From NCBI GenBank assembly GCA_947488655.1, contig CANKZZ010000004.1, forward strand, positions 248,001 to 312,000: a DNA stretch of 64,000 nucleotides, read 5' to 3'. This DNA is from an uncultured Psychroserpens sp. Lineage in GTDB: Bacteria; Bacteroidota; Bacteroidia; Flavobacteriales; Flavobacteriaceae. A program made the position numbers and the translations under genes. Under the pieces are notes generated by a model. The model did not search any database, was not told the DNA's origin, and saw only the letters and a list, made by a program, of their open reading frames with translations. Positions within the stretch are counted from its first letter, which is position 1. Each line of letters opens with the position of its first letter. This document shows positions 20,239-28,195 of this stretch, one piece after another.

Positions 20239-20988
20239 ATGAAAATATTCAGAAAAATTAGAAGAACATTATTAGCTTCAGGAAAAACTAAAAGCTATTG
20301 TATGTATGCTTTTGGTGAAATTGTATTAATTGTGATTGGGATTTTAATTGCTTGGAAGATTAATAGTTTAAATGAAATTAGAAAAAATAAAATAGTTGAG
20401 TTAAAAATATACCAAACCTTAATACAAGAGTTAGATGCAAACTCGAAAGTTTTAGACTCTTCAATAACTAATTACACTAGTAACTTAAAAACCATACGAA
20501 CAACTATAAAAAGTATCGGTTTGAAGCCAGAGGAATTTACCGATAAAATTAGAGAAGGAATAGTTAACGTTAATTATAAACCAGTACAATTGCATAATGG
20601 AGCAATAAATTCTATTAACAGCACAAACAAGTTTGAATTTATAGAAAGTGTACTGTTAAAAGATTTGATAGCATCTTATCCTAATGAATTAGACAATTTT
20701 GCAACTCAAGAAACAAAAATTAAAAATATTGTAATTAATAGATTGCAACCAGCAATAGAAAAACATGTGTCATTAATTGATATTCTTTCAGATCGTGATT
20801 TAGAATATAAAAGAATTCAAAACATTTTAGAAGAATCAAATTATGAGGAGTTGTTAAATAGTCGAGATTACCAAAATGCTTTGGTAGATAGACTTTTACA
20901 AACCGAAAATCAATTAGAAATTGCTAAAAGTTTGAAAGAGAAAACACAAATTATGGCTATAAAACTTAACAAAGAGTTAGGTGGTTAG
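20239..20988 (+). CDS. DUF6090-like membrane protein
   Basis: MKIFRKIRRTLLASGKTKSYCMYAFGEIVLIVIGILIAWKINSLNE N-terminal signature. Confidence 0.7.
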   Translation: MKIFRKIRRTLLASGKTKSYCMYAFGEIVLIVIGILIAWKINSLNEIRKNKIVELKIYQTLIQELDANSKVLDSSITNYTSNLKTIRTTIKSIGLKPEEFTDKIREGIVNVNYKPVQLHNGAINSINSTNKFEFIESVLLKDLIASYPNELDNFATQETKIKNIVINRLQPAIEKHVSLIDILSDRDLEYKRIQNILEESNYEELLNSRDYQNALVDRLLQTENQLEIAKSLKEKTQIMAIKLNKELGG

Positions 20989-21020
20989 CTGTGTTGCATT
21001 AAAAAATTAAATAACAAACA

Positions 21021-21049
21021 GCAAGTTTTTAAACAATATCACATCTAAA
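21021..21049 (+). promoter_or_regulatory. copy D of repeated promoter-like motif
   Basis: GCAAGTTTTTAAACAATATCACATCTAAA; 14-nt spacer. Confidence 0.8.
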
Positions 21050-21066
21050 GATTAAATACAAAACAA

Positions 21067-21588
21067 ATGAAAAATACAAACTTAAAAATGTCAATCACAA
21101 TTTTTTCAATGTTACTATGCTTTGGTCTTTTTGCACAAGGATCTCCAAGAGGTGGACAAGGAGGAAGAGGTGGACAAGATAGATCTCAAAGAGAAACACC
21201 AAGTGCTTCAAAAATTATGGAATTATTAGATACAAATAATGATAACAAAATTGATAAGGACGAAGCGTCACAGGATAAACGCGGAAAAATTTCAGAAGAT
21301 TTTGACGAAATTGATGCTAATACAGATGGTTTTATTGATTATGAAGAGCTAGATGCTTCATTAAAAAATAGAAAACCGAAAGAAATTTCCGCAGAAAAAA
21401 TTATTAAGCAAGTAGATGATAATGGTGATGGTACATTAAATGAGTTAGAAGTTGCAGCAAAAAATAAGCGACAACTTTTAAAAGAGTTTGAAAACATAGA
21501 TCTCAATAAAGATAATGAGCTCGATTTAGAAGAATTAAAAGCATTTTACTCAAAAAGGAATAAGAAAAAAGGTAAACGAAAAAATTAA
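21067..21588 (+). CDS. secreted EF-hand protein (four EF-hand-like loops)
   Basis: DTNNDNKIDKDE, DANTDGFIDYEE, DDNGDGTLNELE, DLNKDNELDLEE; signal peptide plus Gly/Arg-rich linker. Confidence 0.85.
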   Translation: MKNTNLKMSITIFSMLLCFGLFAQGSPRGGQGGRGGQDRSQRETPSASKIMELLDTNNDNKIDKDEASQDKRGKISEDFDEIDANTDGFIDYEELDASLKNRKPKEISAEKIIKQVDDNGDGTLNELEVAAKNKRQLLKEFENIDLNKDNELDLEELKAFYSKRNKKKGKRKN

Positions 21589-21609
21589 ACTAGTACGTAT
21601 AAATAAATC

Positions 21610-22722
21610 ATGAAAAACGTAACACAAGTCATCGGTTTTACAGCTTTATTATTAGTCTTAAGTTGTAACACTCACAAAGGTAATACAGAGCATTCTCATG
21701 ATGGCGAAAGTTCGCATAGTCATAATGATTATTTTGGATCATATACTTTAAATGATAGTAATTATGAGACTCAAACAACGGTAACCTTAAATGGAGATAC
21801 GAGAACAATGGTAACTAATGCGTTGCCTAATCATAAAACTGGAGATTTTCCTAACTCAGGTAATCCCAATACTATTTCAGCTCAAAATAAAACCTATACG
21901 TTTCCTGTAACTCCTAAATATACAGGACAAGCGCAATGGGTTAGAGAGCCAGGAGTTGCCCTAAACGGTATTAAATTTGAACCAGGCACTGCTGAGGTTG
22001 TAGTTTGTGATACTGGAGAAAATTATAGGGTAGAAGCATTACAAGATCTCATAGATTTAGGCTTAGATTTTAATCATGCACATGTACAGCCAACAGGAGC
22101 GTATCATTATCATGGTACACCAACATCTGTAATTGAAAAATTTGATACTGGAGAAGATTTAGTTCATATTGGTTTTGCTCATGATGGTTTCCCTATGTAT
22201 TACTCAAAAAGTGGTAAATATAAACCTAGTTTTATAGCTGTTAATGGAGATAGAGAAGGTGAAGACTGTACTTATGACAATCCACATCATTCTATTGATG
22301 TTTCGGTTGGAGGCCATCATGATGGTACCTTCACTTCAGATTTTGAATTTGTAGAGGGTTCTGGAGATTTAGATGAATGTAACGGAATTACATTAAACGG
22401 AAAATACATGTATTTAGTAACCGCAGAGTTTCCTTATGTAAGTCGTTGTCTCATGGGAGAAGTTTCTCAAGAAGAGCTTAAAGGTCCTCCAAGAGATCAG
22501 CAAGGTCAACCTGGAGGAGCACAAGAAGGACGTCCAACTGTTGATCAACTATTTGAGCGAATGGATGAGAATAACGATGGTAAATTATCACCTAAAGAAG
22601 TTAAAGGACCATTAGCAGAAAATTTTTTAAAAGTTGACGCTAATAATGATGGCTATCTAACTAAAGAAGAATTAAAAAATATGCCAAAACCGCAAGGTCA
22701 AAACACTAGAAGGCGAAATTAA
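21610..22722 (+). CDS. YHYH-domain lipoprotein with C-terminal EF-hand pair
   Basis: Lipobox LVLSCN; GAYHYHGTP; C-term DENNDGKLSPKE, DANNDGYLTKEE. Confidence 0.85.
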   Translation: MKNVTQVIGFTALLLVLSCNTHKGNTEHSHDGESSHSHNDYFGSYTLNDSNYETQTTVTLNGDTRTMVTNALPNHKTGDFPNSGNPNTISAQNKTYTFPVTPKYTGQAQWVREPGVALNGIKFEPGTAEVVVCDTGENYRVEALQDLIDLGLDFNHAHVQPTGAYHYHGTPTSVIEKFDTGEDLVHIGFAHDGFPMYYSKSGKYKPSFIAVNGDREGEDCTYDNPHHSIDVSVGGHHDGTFTSDFEFVEGSGDLDECNGITLNGKYMYLVTAEFPYVSRCLMGEVSQEELKGPPRDQQGQPGGAQEGRPTVDQLFERMDENNDGKLSPKEVKGPLAENFLKVDANNDGYLTKEELKNMPKPQGQNTRRRN

Positions 22723-22735
22723 TTTTAAATAATGC

Positions 22736-22764
22736 GCAAGTTATTTTTTAAAACCGCATCTATA
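22736..22764 (+). promoter_or_regulatory. copy E of repeated promoter-like motif
   Basis: GCAAGTTATTTTTTAAAACCGCATCTATA; 14-nt spacer. Confidence 0.78.
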
Positions 22765-22796
22765 GATATAACACAAACTAATACAAACAATAAAAA

Positions 22797-23900
22797 ATGA
22801 AAAATTATTTTAAACTATTTTTAGTCATCTTATCATTGTCTACAGCGTTCTATGCTTGTTCAAGTGATGATGACTCTAGTAATGGAAACATAAACACAGA
22901 TAATCAAGCTCCATCTACATTCTCAGTTACGGTAAGTGCAACAGCAGCGACAGGAGCAACGATAAACTGGACGCAAGCAACAGATGCAGATGGCGATACC
23001 GTTACTTACAATGTTAATTTAGAAGACGCTGAAGTGGCAAGTAATTTATCGGTTCAAAACTATACATTTTCTGCACTAAGTACATCAACAACTTATTCTG
23101 GTACAGTAATAGCACAAGATGGCAATGGAGGAGAGACCACCTCTACATTCAGTTTTACAACAAGTGATGAAACTACTCCATCAACGCTGCATTTAGCCTT
23201 TGCAGAATTTGATGTTGATAATACAGATATTATGTTAAGTGGTACAAATGTGGTTATAGAAACTAACGGTTTACCAAATCATACCTCACCATACTGGTCT
23301 AATACAGTCTCTAGATCCATAACTGGTCCTAATGGTAATACAATGACAACTGTTTCAGACTCTAACCATCCACTATGGGTAGAACCAACGGTAACATCAT
23401 ATGATCAAATGGCACCAGGAAATATTGATGATTTTAATGGTTCATATTCATTAACAGTGTCTGCAAATCCTCAATTAGCTGCAAATTCTACATCAACAGG
23501 ACTAGGTGCTATAGGAATTTCAATTTCAGGGTCTGTAATTTATAATGATGAAGAAGGACCAAACGTGCCTTTAGACAATGCAGTTGGATCTTTAGATTAT
23601 ACTGCAGCGCACACTGGTCCGCAAAGTTATCATTATCACTTAGAGCCAAAAGCATGGTCTAATGATGATGAAAATCTCATTGGGATTATTGCAGACGGAT
23701 TTTTTCTCTACGGGAGACAATGTAACTCCACCAACGATTATCCTACAAATTTGGATGCATCTGGAGGACATACAAGTACAACACAGCATAGTGAAGGCGA
23801 ATCAGAATATCACTACCATATTCAAAACGAATTATATTTAAATCAATACTATATTTTATTTCCAGGTGACTATCAAGGAACTCCAAGTAATATTCAATAA
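22797..23900 (+). CDS. fibronectin-III / YHYH-domain lipoprotein
   Basis: Lipobox TAFYACS; FN3-like APSTFSVTVSATAATGATINWTQATDADGDTVTYNV; SYHYHLEPK and EYHYHIQNE. Confidence 0.82.
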   Translation: MKNYFKLFLVILSLSTAFYACSSDDDSSNGNINTDNQAPSTFSVTVSATAATGATINWTQATDADGDTVTYNVNLEDAEVASNLSVQNYTFSALSTSTTYSGTVIAQDGNGGETTSTFSFTTSDETTPSTLHLAFAEFDVDNTDIMLSGTNVVIETNGLPNHTSPYWSNTVSRSITGPNGNTMTTVSDSNHPLWVEPTVTSYDQMAPGNIDDFNGSYSLTVSANPQLAANSTSTGLGAIGISISGSVIYNDEEGPNVPLDNAVGSLDYTAAHTGPQSYHYHLEPKAWSNDDENLIGIIADGFFLYGRQCNSTNDYPTNLDASGGHTSTTQHSEGESEYHYHIQNELYLNQYYILFPGDYQGTPSNIQ

Positions 23901-24495
23901 AACAGCTTTAAGTATATGTCTGTTAATAATTGTTTCTTGTAAAAAAGAAACGCAAAAACCTATGGCACTTGCAGAAGTTGCCATAAGTACAACAGATTAT
24001 ATAACAGCAAATAAGAGTGCGTTAGAGTTAAAACCAAATTTAGGGTTGATGTATCATAATAATCAACCCTTTACAGGTGTTTCACAAGTTTTTTATTCTG
24101 AAATGGTAAAGGCTGAAACTATAGAATATAAAAATGGAAAACGTCACGGACTTTATAAAAAATGGTTTCCAGATGGAACATTAAGTTTTGAAGCAACATA
24201 TCAAAATGGGCTTCAACAAGGCACTGCAAAATCATGGTGGAGTAATGGGAATTTGCGATCTATTGCAAACTATGATAAAGGTATTGTAAACGGTGTGCAA
24301 AAACAATGGTATAAATCTGGAAACATTTTTAAAGAAATGAATATTTTAAATGGTAAAGAAGAAGGGATGCAAAAAGCCTGGAGAGAAAACGGAAAAATTT
24401 ATAATAACTACGAAGCAAAAAACGGACGCATTTTTGGATTAAAACGTGCTAGTCTATGCTTTCAATTAGAAGATGAAATTGTACAGAATAATTAG
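23866..24495 (+). CDS. MORN/YwqK-repeat lipoprotein
   Basis: Lipobox LLIIVSC; NGKRHGLYKKWFPDGTLSFEATYQNGLQQGTAKSWWSNGNLRSIANYDKG repeats; overlaps upstream and downstream ORFs. Confidence 0.78.
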   Translation: MTIKELQVIFNKTALSICLLIIVSCKKETQKPMALAEVAISTTDYITANKSALELKPNLGLMYHNNQPFTGVSQVFYSEMVKAETIEYKNGKRHGLYKKWFPDGTLSFEATYQNGLQQGTAKSWWSNGNLRSIANYDKGIVNGVQKQWYKSGNIFKEMNILNGKEEGMQKAWRENGKIYNNYEAKNGRIFGLKRASLCFQLEDEIVQNN

Positions 24496-25135
24496 TTGTT
24501 TAATGGTTTTAGTTTTGGCGTCTTGCAATGAGGCAACAAAAAAAGAAAAATCCAGTCGAGTAGATACATTACCGTATTATGCTGAGGCTTCATTTACACC
24601 AAATTGGTTAGTTGGAGAATCTAATGATGTTAATAGTTTTCATAAAATCCCATCATTTAGTCTAACAAATCAACTAGGAGAAACCGTTACAGAAAAAACA
24701 TTTGAAAATAAAATTTATGTTGCCGATTTTTTCTTTACAACTTGTCCTGGAATTTGCCCTAAGATGACCGCTAATATGAAGGTGCTACAAGATGAGTTTT
24801 TAGATGATAATGAGGTTTTGTTATTGTCGCACTCGGTAACTCCAGAGACAGACTCTGTTGCTGCTTTAAAACAGTATGCAGATAATAAAGAGGTTATTAG
24901 TGATAAGTGGCATTTAGTAACAGGAGACAGAAAACAAATTTATGATTTAGGTAGGCAATCTTATTTTGCTGAAGAAGATTTAGGCGAAATTAAAACCGAA
25001 GACGATTTTCTACATACCGAAAACTTTGTACTCATTGATAAGAAAAGACATATTAGAGGTATTTATAACGGTTTAAATAAAACTGCTGTGCAACAATTAA
25101 TAGCAGATATAAAAACATTACAAAAAGAAGATTAA
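24473..25135 (+). CDS. SCO1/SenC family lipoprotein
   Basis: FFFTTCPGICPKMTANMKVLQ (CxxxC) and conserved downstream H (SHSVTPETDS). Confidence 0.9.
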   Translation: MKLYRIISCLMVLVLASCNEATKKEKSSRVDTLPYYAEASFTPNWLVGESNDVNSFHKIPSFSLTNQLGETVTEKTFENKIYVADFFFTTCPGICPKMTANMKVLQDEFLDDNEVLLLSHSVTPETDSVAALKQYADNKEVISDKWHLVTGDRKQIYDLGRQSYFAEEDLGEIKTEDDFLHTENFVLIDKKRHIRGIYNGLNKTAVQQLIADIKTLQKED

Positions 25136-25172
25136 CATATTGTATTGGTTGATTAGTTATTTGTTAATCTTC

Positions 25173-25205
25173 AAAGCTTCGTGATTATGTCACGAAGCTT
25201 TTCTA
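25173..25205 (+). terminator. intrinsic terminator (perfect 12-bp stem)
   Basis: AAAGCTTCGTGA-TTATG-TCACGAAGCTTT. Confidence 0.85.
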
Positions 25206-25227
25206 TTTTTACTAAAATTGTAATTAC

Positions 25228-26340
25228 ATGAGAAGACTCTTGGTTTTAGTATTAGGCCCAATTATTATAATTGGATTAGGAAGTTGTGGATTATTTAGAG
25301 TTAATAAGTTTAAATACGAACCTACGGTTAAAAAGATTCCTAAACTAGACATTGAAATTTTAATGCAGGATTCTACTTTAAATGTGAGAGCTTTAGAAGT
25401 TGACCAAGCAGGAACAGGTATTTTTGCGACTTCAAATGGTAAGGTTGGTTTTATTTTTACATCTAAATATTTAAGCTTAGATTATACTAATACAGAAACC
25501 TTAGAATGTCAAATTTTCTATGATTTTAATTATTCTAAAGATTCTGTGCCTAACTTTAGATCGGTTGCAAAAACGAAGAAGCAATTTTTTGCATTAGCTA
25601 TTGGTAGTCCAGCAGCAATGTTTACTGTTGCCAATGATTCGATTTGGCCTATAGTTTATAGAGAAAACCATCCAAAAGCTTTCTACGACTCTATGGAATT
25701 TTGGAACGACGATGAAGGTATCGCGATAGGTGATAGTACAGATGGCTGTTTATCTGTAATCATTACAAGAGATGGAGGTAAAACATGGACAAAATTAACT
25801 TGCGACCAATTACCAAAAGGTATTGAAGGAGAAGGAGCTTTTGCAGCAAGTGATACTAATATTGCAATTGTAGGCAACAAAACTTGGGTTGCCACCACAA
25901 CAGGAAGAATTTACTATTCAGATGATAAGGGAGTTACATGGACAACTGTAAATACACCAATAGTTAAAAATAAAGACACCGAAGGTATCTATTCTATAGA
26001 TTTTTATGACGAGAATAATGGCTTTGGTATTGGAGGAGATTATACAAAACCAGCAGATAGTACTGCTAATAAGATAAGAACCAAAGATGGTGGTAAAACG
26101 TGGCAGCTTGTCGCGGAAAACCAATCTCCAGGATATAGAAGTTGTGTACAATATATCCCTAACTCAAATGCGCAAAAATTAGTTGCGATAGGCTTTAAGG
26201 GTATTGATTATTCAAACGATGCTGGTGATTCTTGGACTCATTTAAGTGACGAAGGTTTTTACACGATTAGATTTTTAAATGATAGTGTCGCTTATGCTGC
26301 AGGAAGTAAAAGGATAGCAAAACTTACATTTAAGGACTAA
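25228..26340 (+). CDS. BNR/Ycf48-like repeat lipoprotein
   Basis: Repeated DGGKTWTKL, DDKGVTWTTV, DGGKTWQLV, NDAGDSWTHL motifs; N-terminal lipobox. Confidence 0.75.
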   Translation: MRRLLVLVLGPIIIIGLGSCGLFRVNKFKYEPTVKKIPKLDIEILMQDSTLNVRALEVDQAGTGIFATSNGKVGFIFTSKYLSLDYTNTETLECQIFYDFNYSKDSVPNFRSVAKTKKQFFALAIGSPAAMFTVANDSIWPIVYRENHPKAFYDSMEFWNDDEGIAIGDSTDGCLSVIITRDGGKTWTKLTCDQLPKGIEGEGAFAASDTNIAIVGNKTWVATTTGRIYYSDDKGVTWTTVNTPIVKNKDTEGIYSIDFYDENNGFGIGGDYTKPADSTANKIRTKDGGKTWQLVAENQSPGYRSCVQYIPNSNAQKLVAIGFKGIDYSNDAGDSWTHLSDEGFYTIRFLNDSVAYAAGSKRIAKLTFKD

Positions 26341-26342
26341 AT

Positions 26343-26375
26343 AAAAAAAGAAGCCATTAGGCTTCTTTTTTTTTT
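26343..26375. terminator. bidirectional intrinsic terminator between convergent genes
   Basis: AGAAGCC-ATTA-GGCTTCT flanked by A and T runs. Confidence 0.8.
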
Positions 26376-26823
26376 AATTCTTACTCTTTTTATACTTGTC
26401 TTTACGCTTTTGAAACTCATCAAGCATTTGCCTTTTAAATTCATCTTCGGCAACTTTAAGCGCTATAATCTTTTTTGCAGGTATAGCTGTAAGTAGACTC
26501 TCTATTAAATCTGTTTTTAGGTTTTGTTGTTCTTCTTCAAAAGCTAAATAATCTATAAGTGCTTTTTTTGCTTCAGCTTCAGTTAGAGATTCTAATTTTA
26601 GATTGTGTCGTTTCTCTCTGGCAGTATGACGAAGCATATCTTTTTCTTTTTCGTAAGCATTATAGATAGGCCAAAATTTTTGAGCCTCAGTCTCGCTAAG
26701 TTCTAGTCGCTCTGTTAGAAAAGCCACTTTTAAAGCTTTTATGCGTTCTCGTTTATCTTTATCTTGTGAGTAACCAGTAAAGGTTAGTGCACAAACAAAT
26801 AGGGTTAAAATTATTTTTTTCAT
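26374..26823 (-). CDS. secreted helical protein (sensor-like, third gene of sigma module)
   Basis: Signal peptide; FLTERLELSETEAQKFWPIYNAYEKEKDML; position parallel to 17702 gene. Confidence 0.5.
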   Translation of the reverse strand: MKKIILTLFVCALTFTGYSQDKDKRERIKALKVAFLTERLELSETEAQKFWPIYNAYEKEKDMLRHTAREKRHNLKLESLTEAEAKKALIDYLAFEEEQQNLKTDLIESLLTAIPAKKIIALKVAEDEFKRQMLDEFQKRKDKYKKSKN

Positions 26824-26827
26824 GAGT

Positions 26828-27328
26828 TTATTCTATTAAAAAATCTTCTAGATTAGAACTATTTAATAAATAGTCTTCTAGTTGATCTTGGGAAATTCTA
26901 TTATCTATAAAATTATCTTTGCTAAGTTCTTCATAAGTTAATAACTCAGATAAATCATAACTTGTGTAATTTTCATCTACTAAATAATCTTCAATCGAAG
27001 CAGTGTCTATAGAGCTAAATGTTAGTTCATCATTAGTGTTGTAAAATACATTAAACATTAAAATTATAGAAGCTGCAATTGTTAAAGCATACGCTATATT
27101 TCTACGTTTAAACAATGGAATTACTTTTGTCTCTTGTTGTTTAGTAACGTTAGAAATTATTTTATTATCTAAAGTATTAAAATAAGCGTCAGGAACATTA
27201 AAGCCAGATGAATTAACTTTATCTTTTAGACGTACTTCACCAAGAATTTGCTCTTCTACTTGAGAAAAGTAATCCTTAGGAACTTTAAATCCTGAGGTGT
27301 TAATATGGTCTAATTTTTTCTGTTTCAT
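26828..27328 (-). CDS. single-pass membrane protein, candidate anti-sigma factor
   Basis: Between sigma gene and secreted sensor-like gene; one TM (IAYALTIAASIILMFNVFY); duplicated SGF(K/N)VP.. YF motif. Confidence 0.55.
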   Translation of the reverse strand: MKQKKLDHINTSGFKVPKDYFSQVEEQILGEVRLKDKVNSSGFNVPDAYFNTLDNKIISNVTKQQETKVIPLFKRRNIAYALTIAASIILMFNVFYNTNDELTFSSIDTASIEDYLVDENYTSYDLSELLTYEELSKDNFIDNRISQDQLEDYLLNSSNLEDFLIE

Positions 27329-27358
27329 AGTTATAAGACTAAATATTTGGTCATTGGT

Positions 27359-27901
27359 TTAATCTTGAGTTAAAAATGCTTCAATTTTTTTTACAGCTAT
27401 ATGGTAGGAGGCTTTGAGTGCACCTTCTGTAGTATCTAATATATCTGACATGTCTTTGTATTTAATATCTTCAAAATATCTCATATTAAAAACAAGTTGT
27501 TGTTTCTCTGGTAAAGTCGCAATGGCTTGTTGCAATTTTAATTGTATATCGTCACCTTCAAAATAAACATCTGCTTTTAAATTTGTGATAGATTGTTGCT
27601 GCAATTCTTCCGAAGAAAAATTAATGCGCTTTGCATTTTTAGAGAGATGCGTGAGTGATTCGTTAGTGGCAATACGATACATCCATGAAAATAATTTACT
27701 ATCTTCTTTAAAGTTTTGAATGTTTTTATACACTTTAATAAAGGTGTTTTGCAAAACATCATCTGCATCATCGTGAGATTTCACAATATGACGAATATGC
27801 CAATATAAACGCTCCTTATAAAGTATAAGTAACTCTTTATAAGCAAGATCTTTTGTGTTTGGCTGCTTGAGGCGTTGTATTAAAAGTTGTTCGTTGTTCA
27901 A
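27359..27901 (-). CDS. ECF-type RNA polymerase sigma-70 factor
   Basis: SHDDADDVLQNTFIKVYKNIQNFKEDSKLFSWMYRIATNESLTHL; sigma4 DMSDILDTTEGALKASYHIAVKKIEAFL. Confidence 0.93.
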   Translation of the reverse strand: MNNEQLLIQRLKQPNTKDLAYKELLILYKERLYWHIRHIVKSHDDADDVLQNTFIKVYKNIQNFKEDSKLFSWMYRIATNESLTHLSKNAKRINFSSEELQQQSITNLKADVYFEGDDIQLKLQQAIATLPEKQQLVFNMRYFEDIKYKDMSDILDTTEGALKASYHIAVKKIEAFLTQD

Positions 27902-28130
27902 TAAAACGTTTTTAATTTAGACTCAACAATTTACAGAAAGTTTAATGAAAAAAAATATAAATTATAAGTATTTGATATACAATTAATTAAGTAAAATTTA
28001 ATCGATAAAGTGTATATTAATAACGATGAAATGCAAATTTTTCTTGTTTTATAGTGTTATTTAATATATGTTTGTCAAAGCCTTACCTACTTAAATATTG
28101 TCATTGTCCCCAAATGATGACAATAAACTG

Positions 28131-28161
28131 AAAAGGATGCGACCTAACGGAGCATCCTTTT
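28131..28161 (-). terminator. hairpin downstream of MsbA-like gene
   Basis: AAAAGGATGC-N11-GCATCCTTTT. Confidence 0.65.
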
Positions 28162-28195
28162 CTATTTAATAATTATTACTTCGGAAAATATCTAT

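Noticed and set aside
23866-24495. Toxin-antitoxin system (YwqK family 'antitoxin' label)
   Set aside because: No toxin partner is adjacent; the protein is a lipoprotein with MORN-like repeats inside an envelope operon, so the TA label is not supported.
27902-28195. The same motif upstream of the second sigma gene
   Set aside because: No TAGATG-N14-AACTTGC (reverse orientation) found in this gap.
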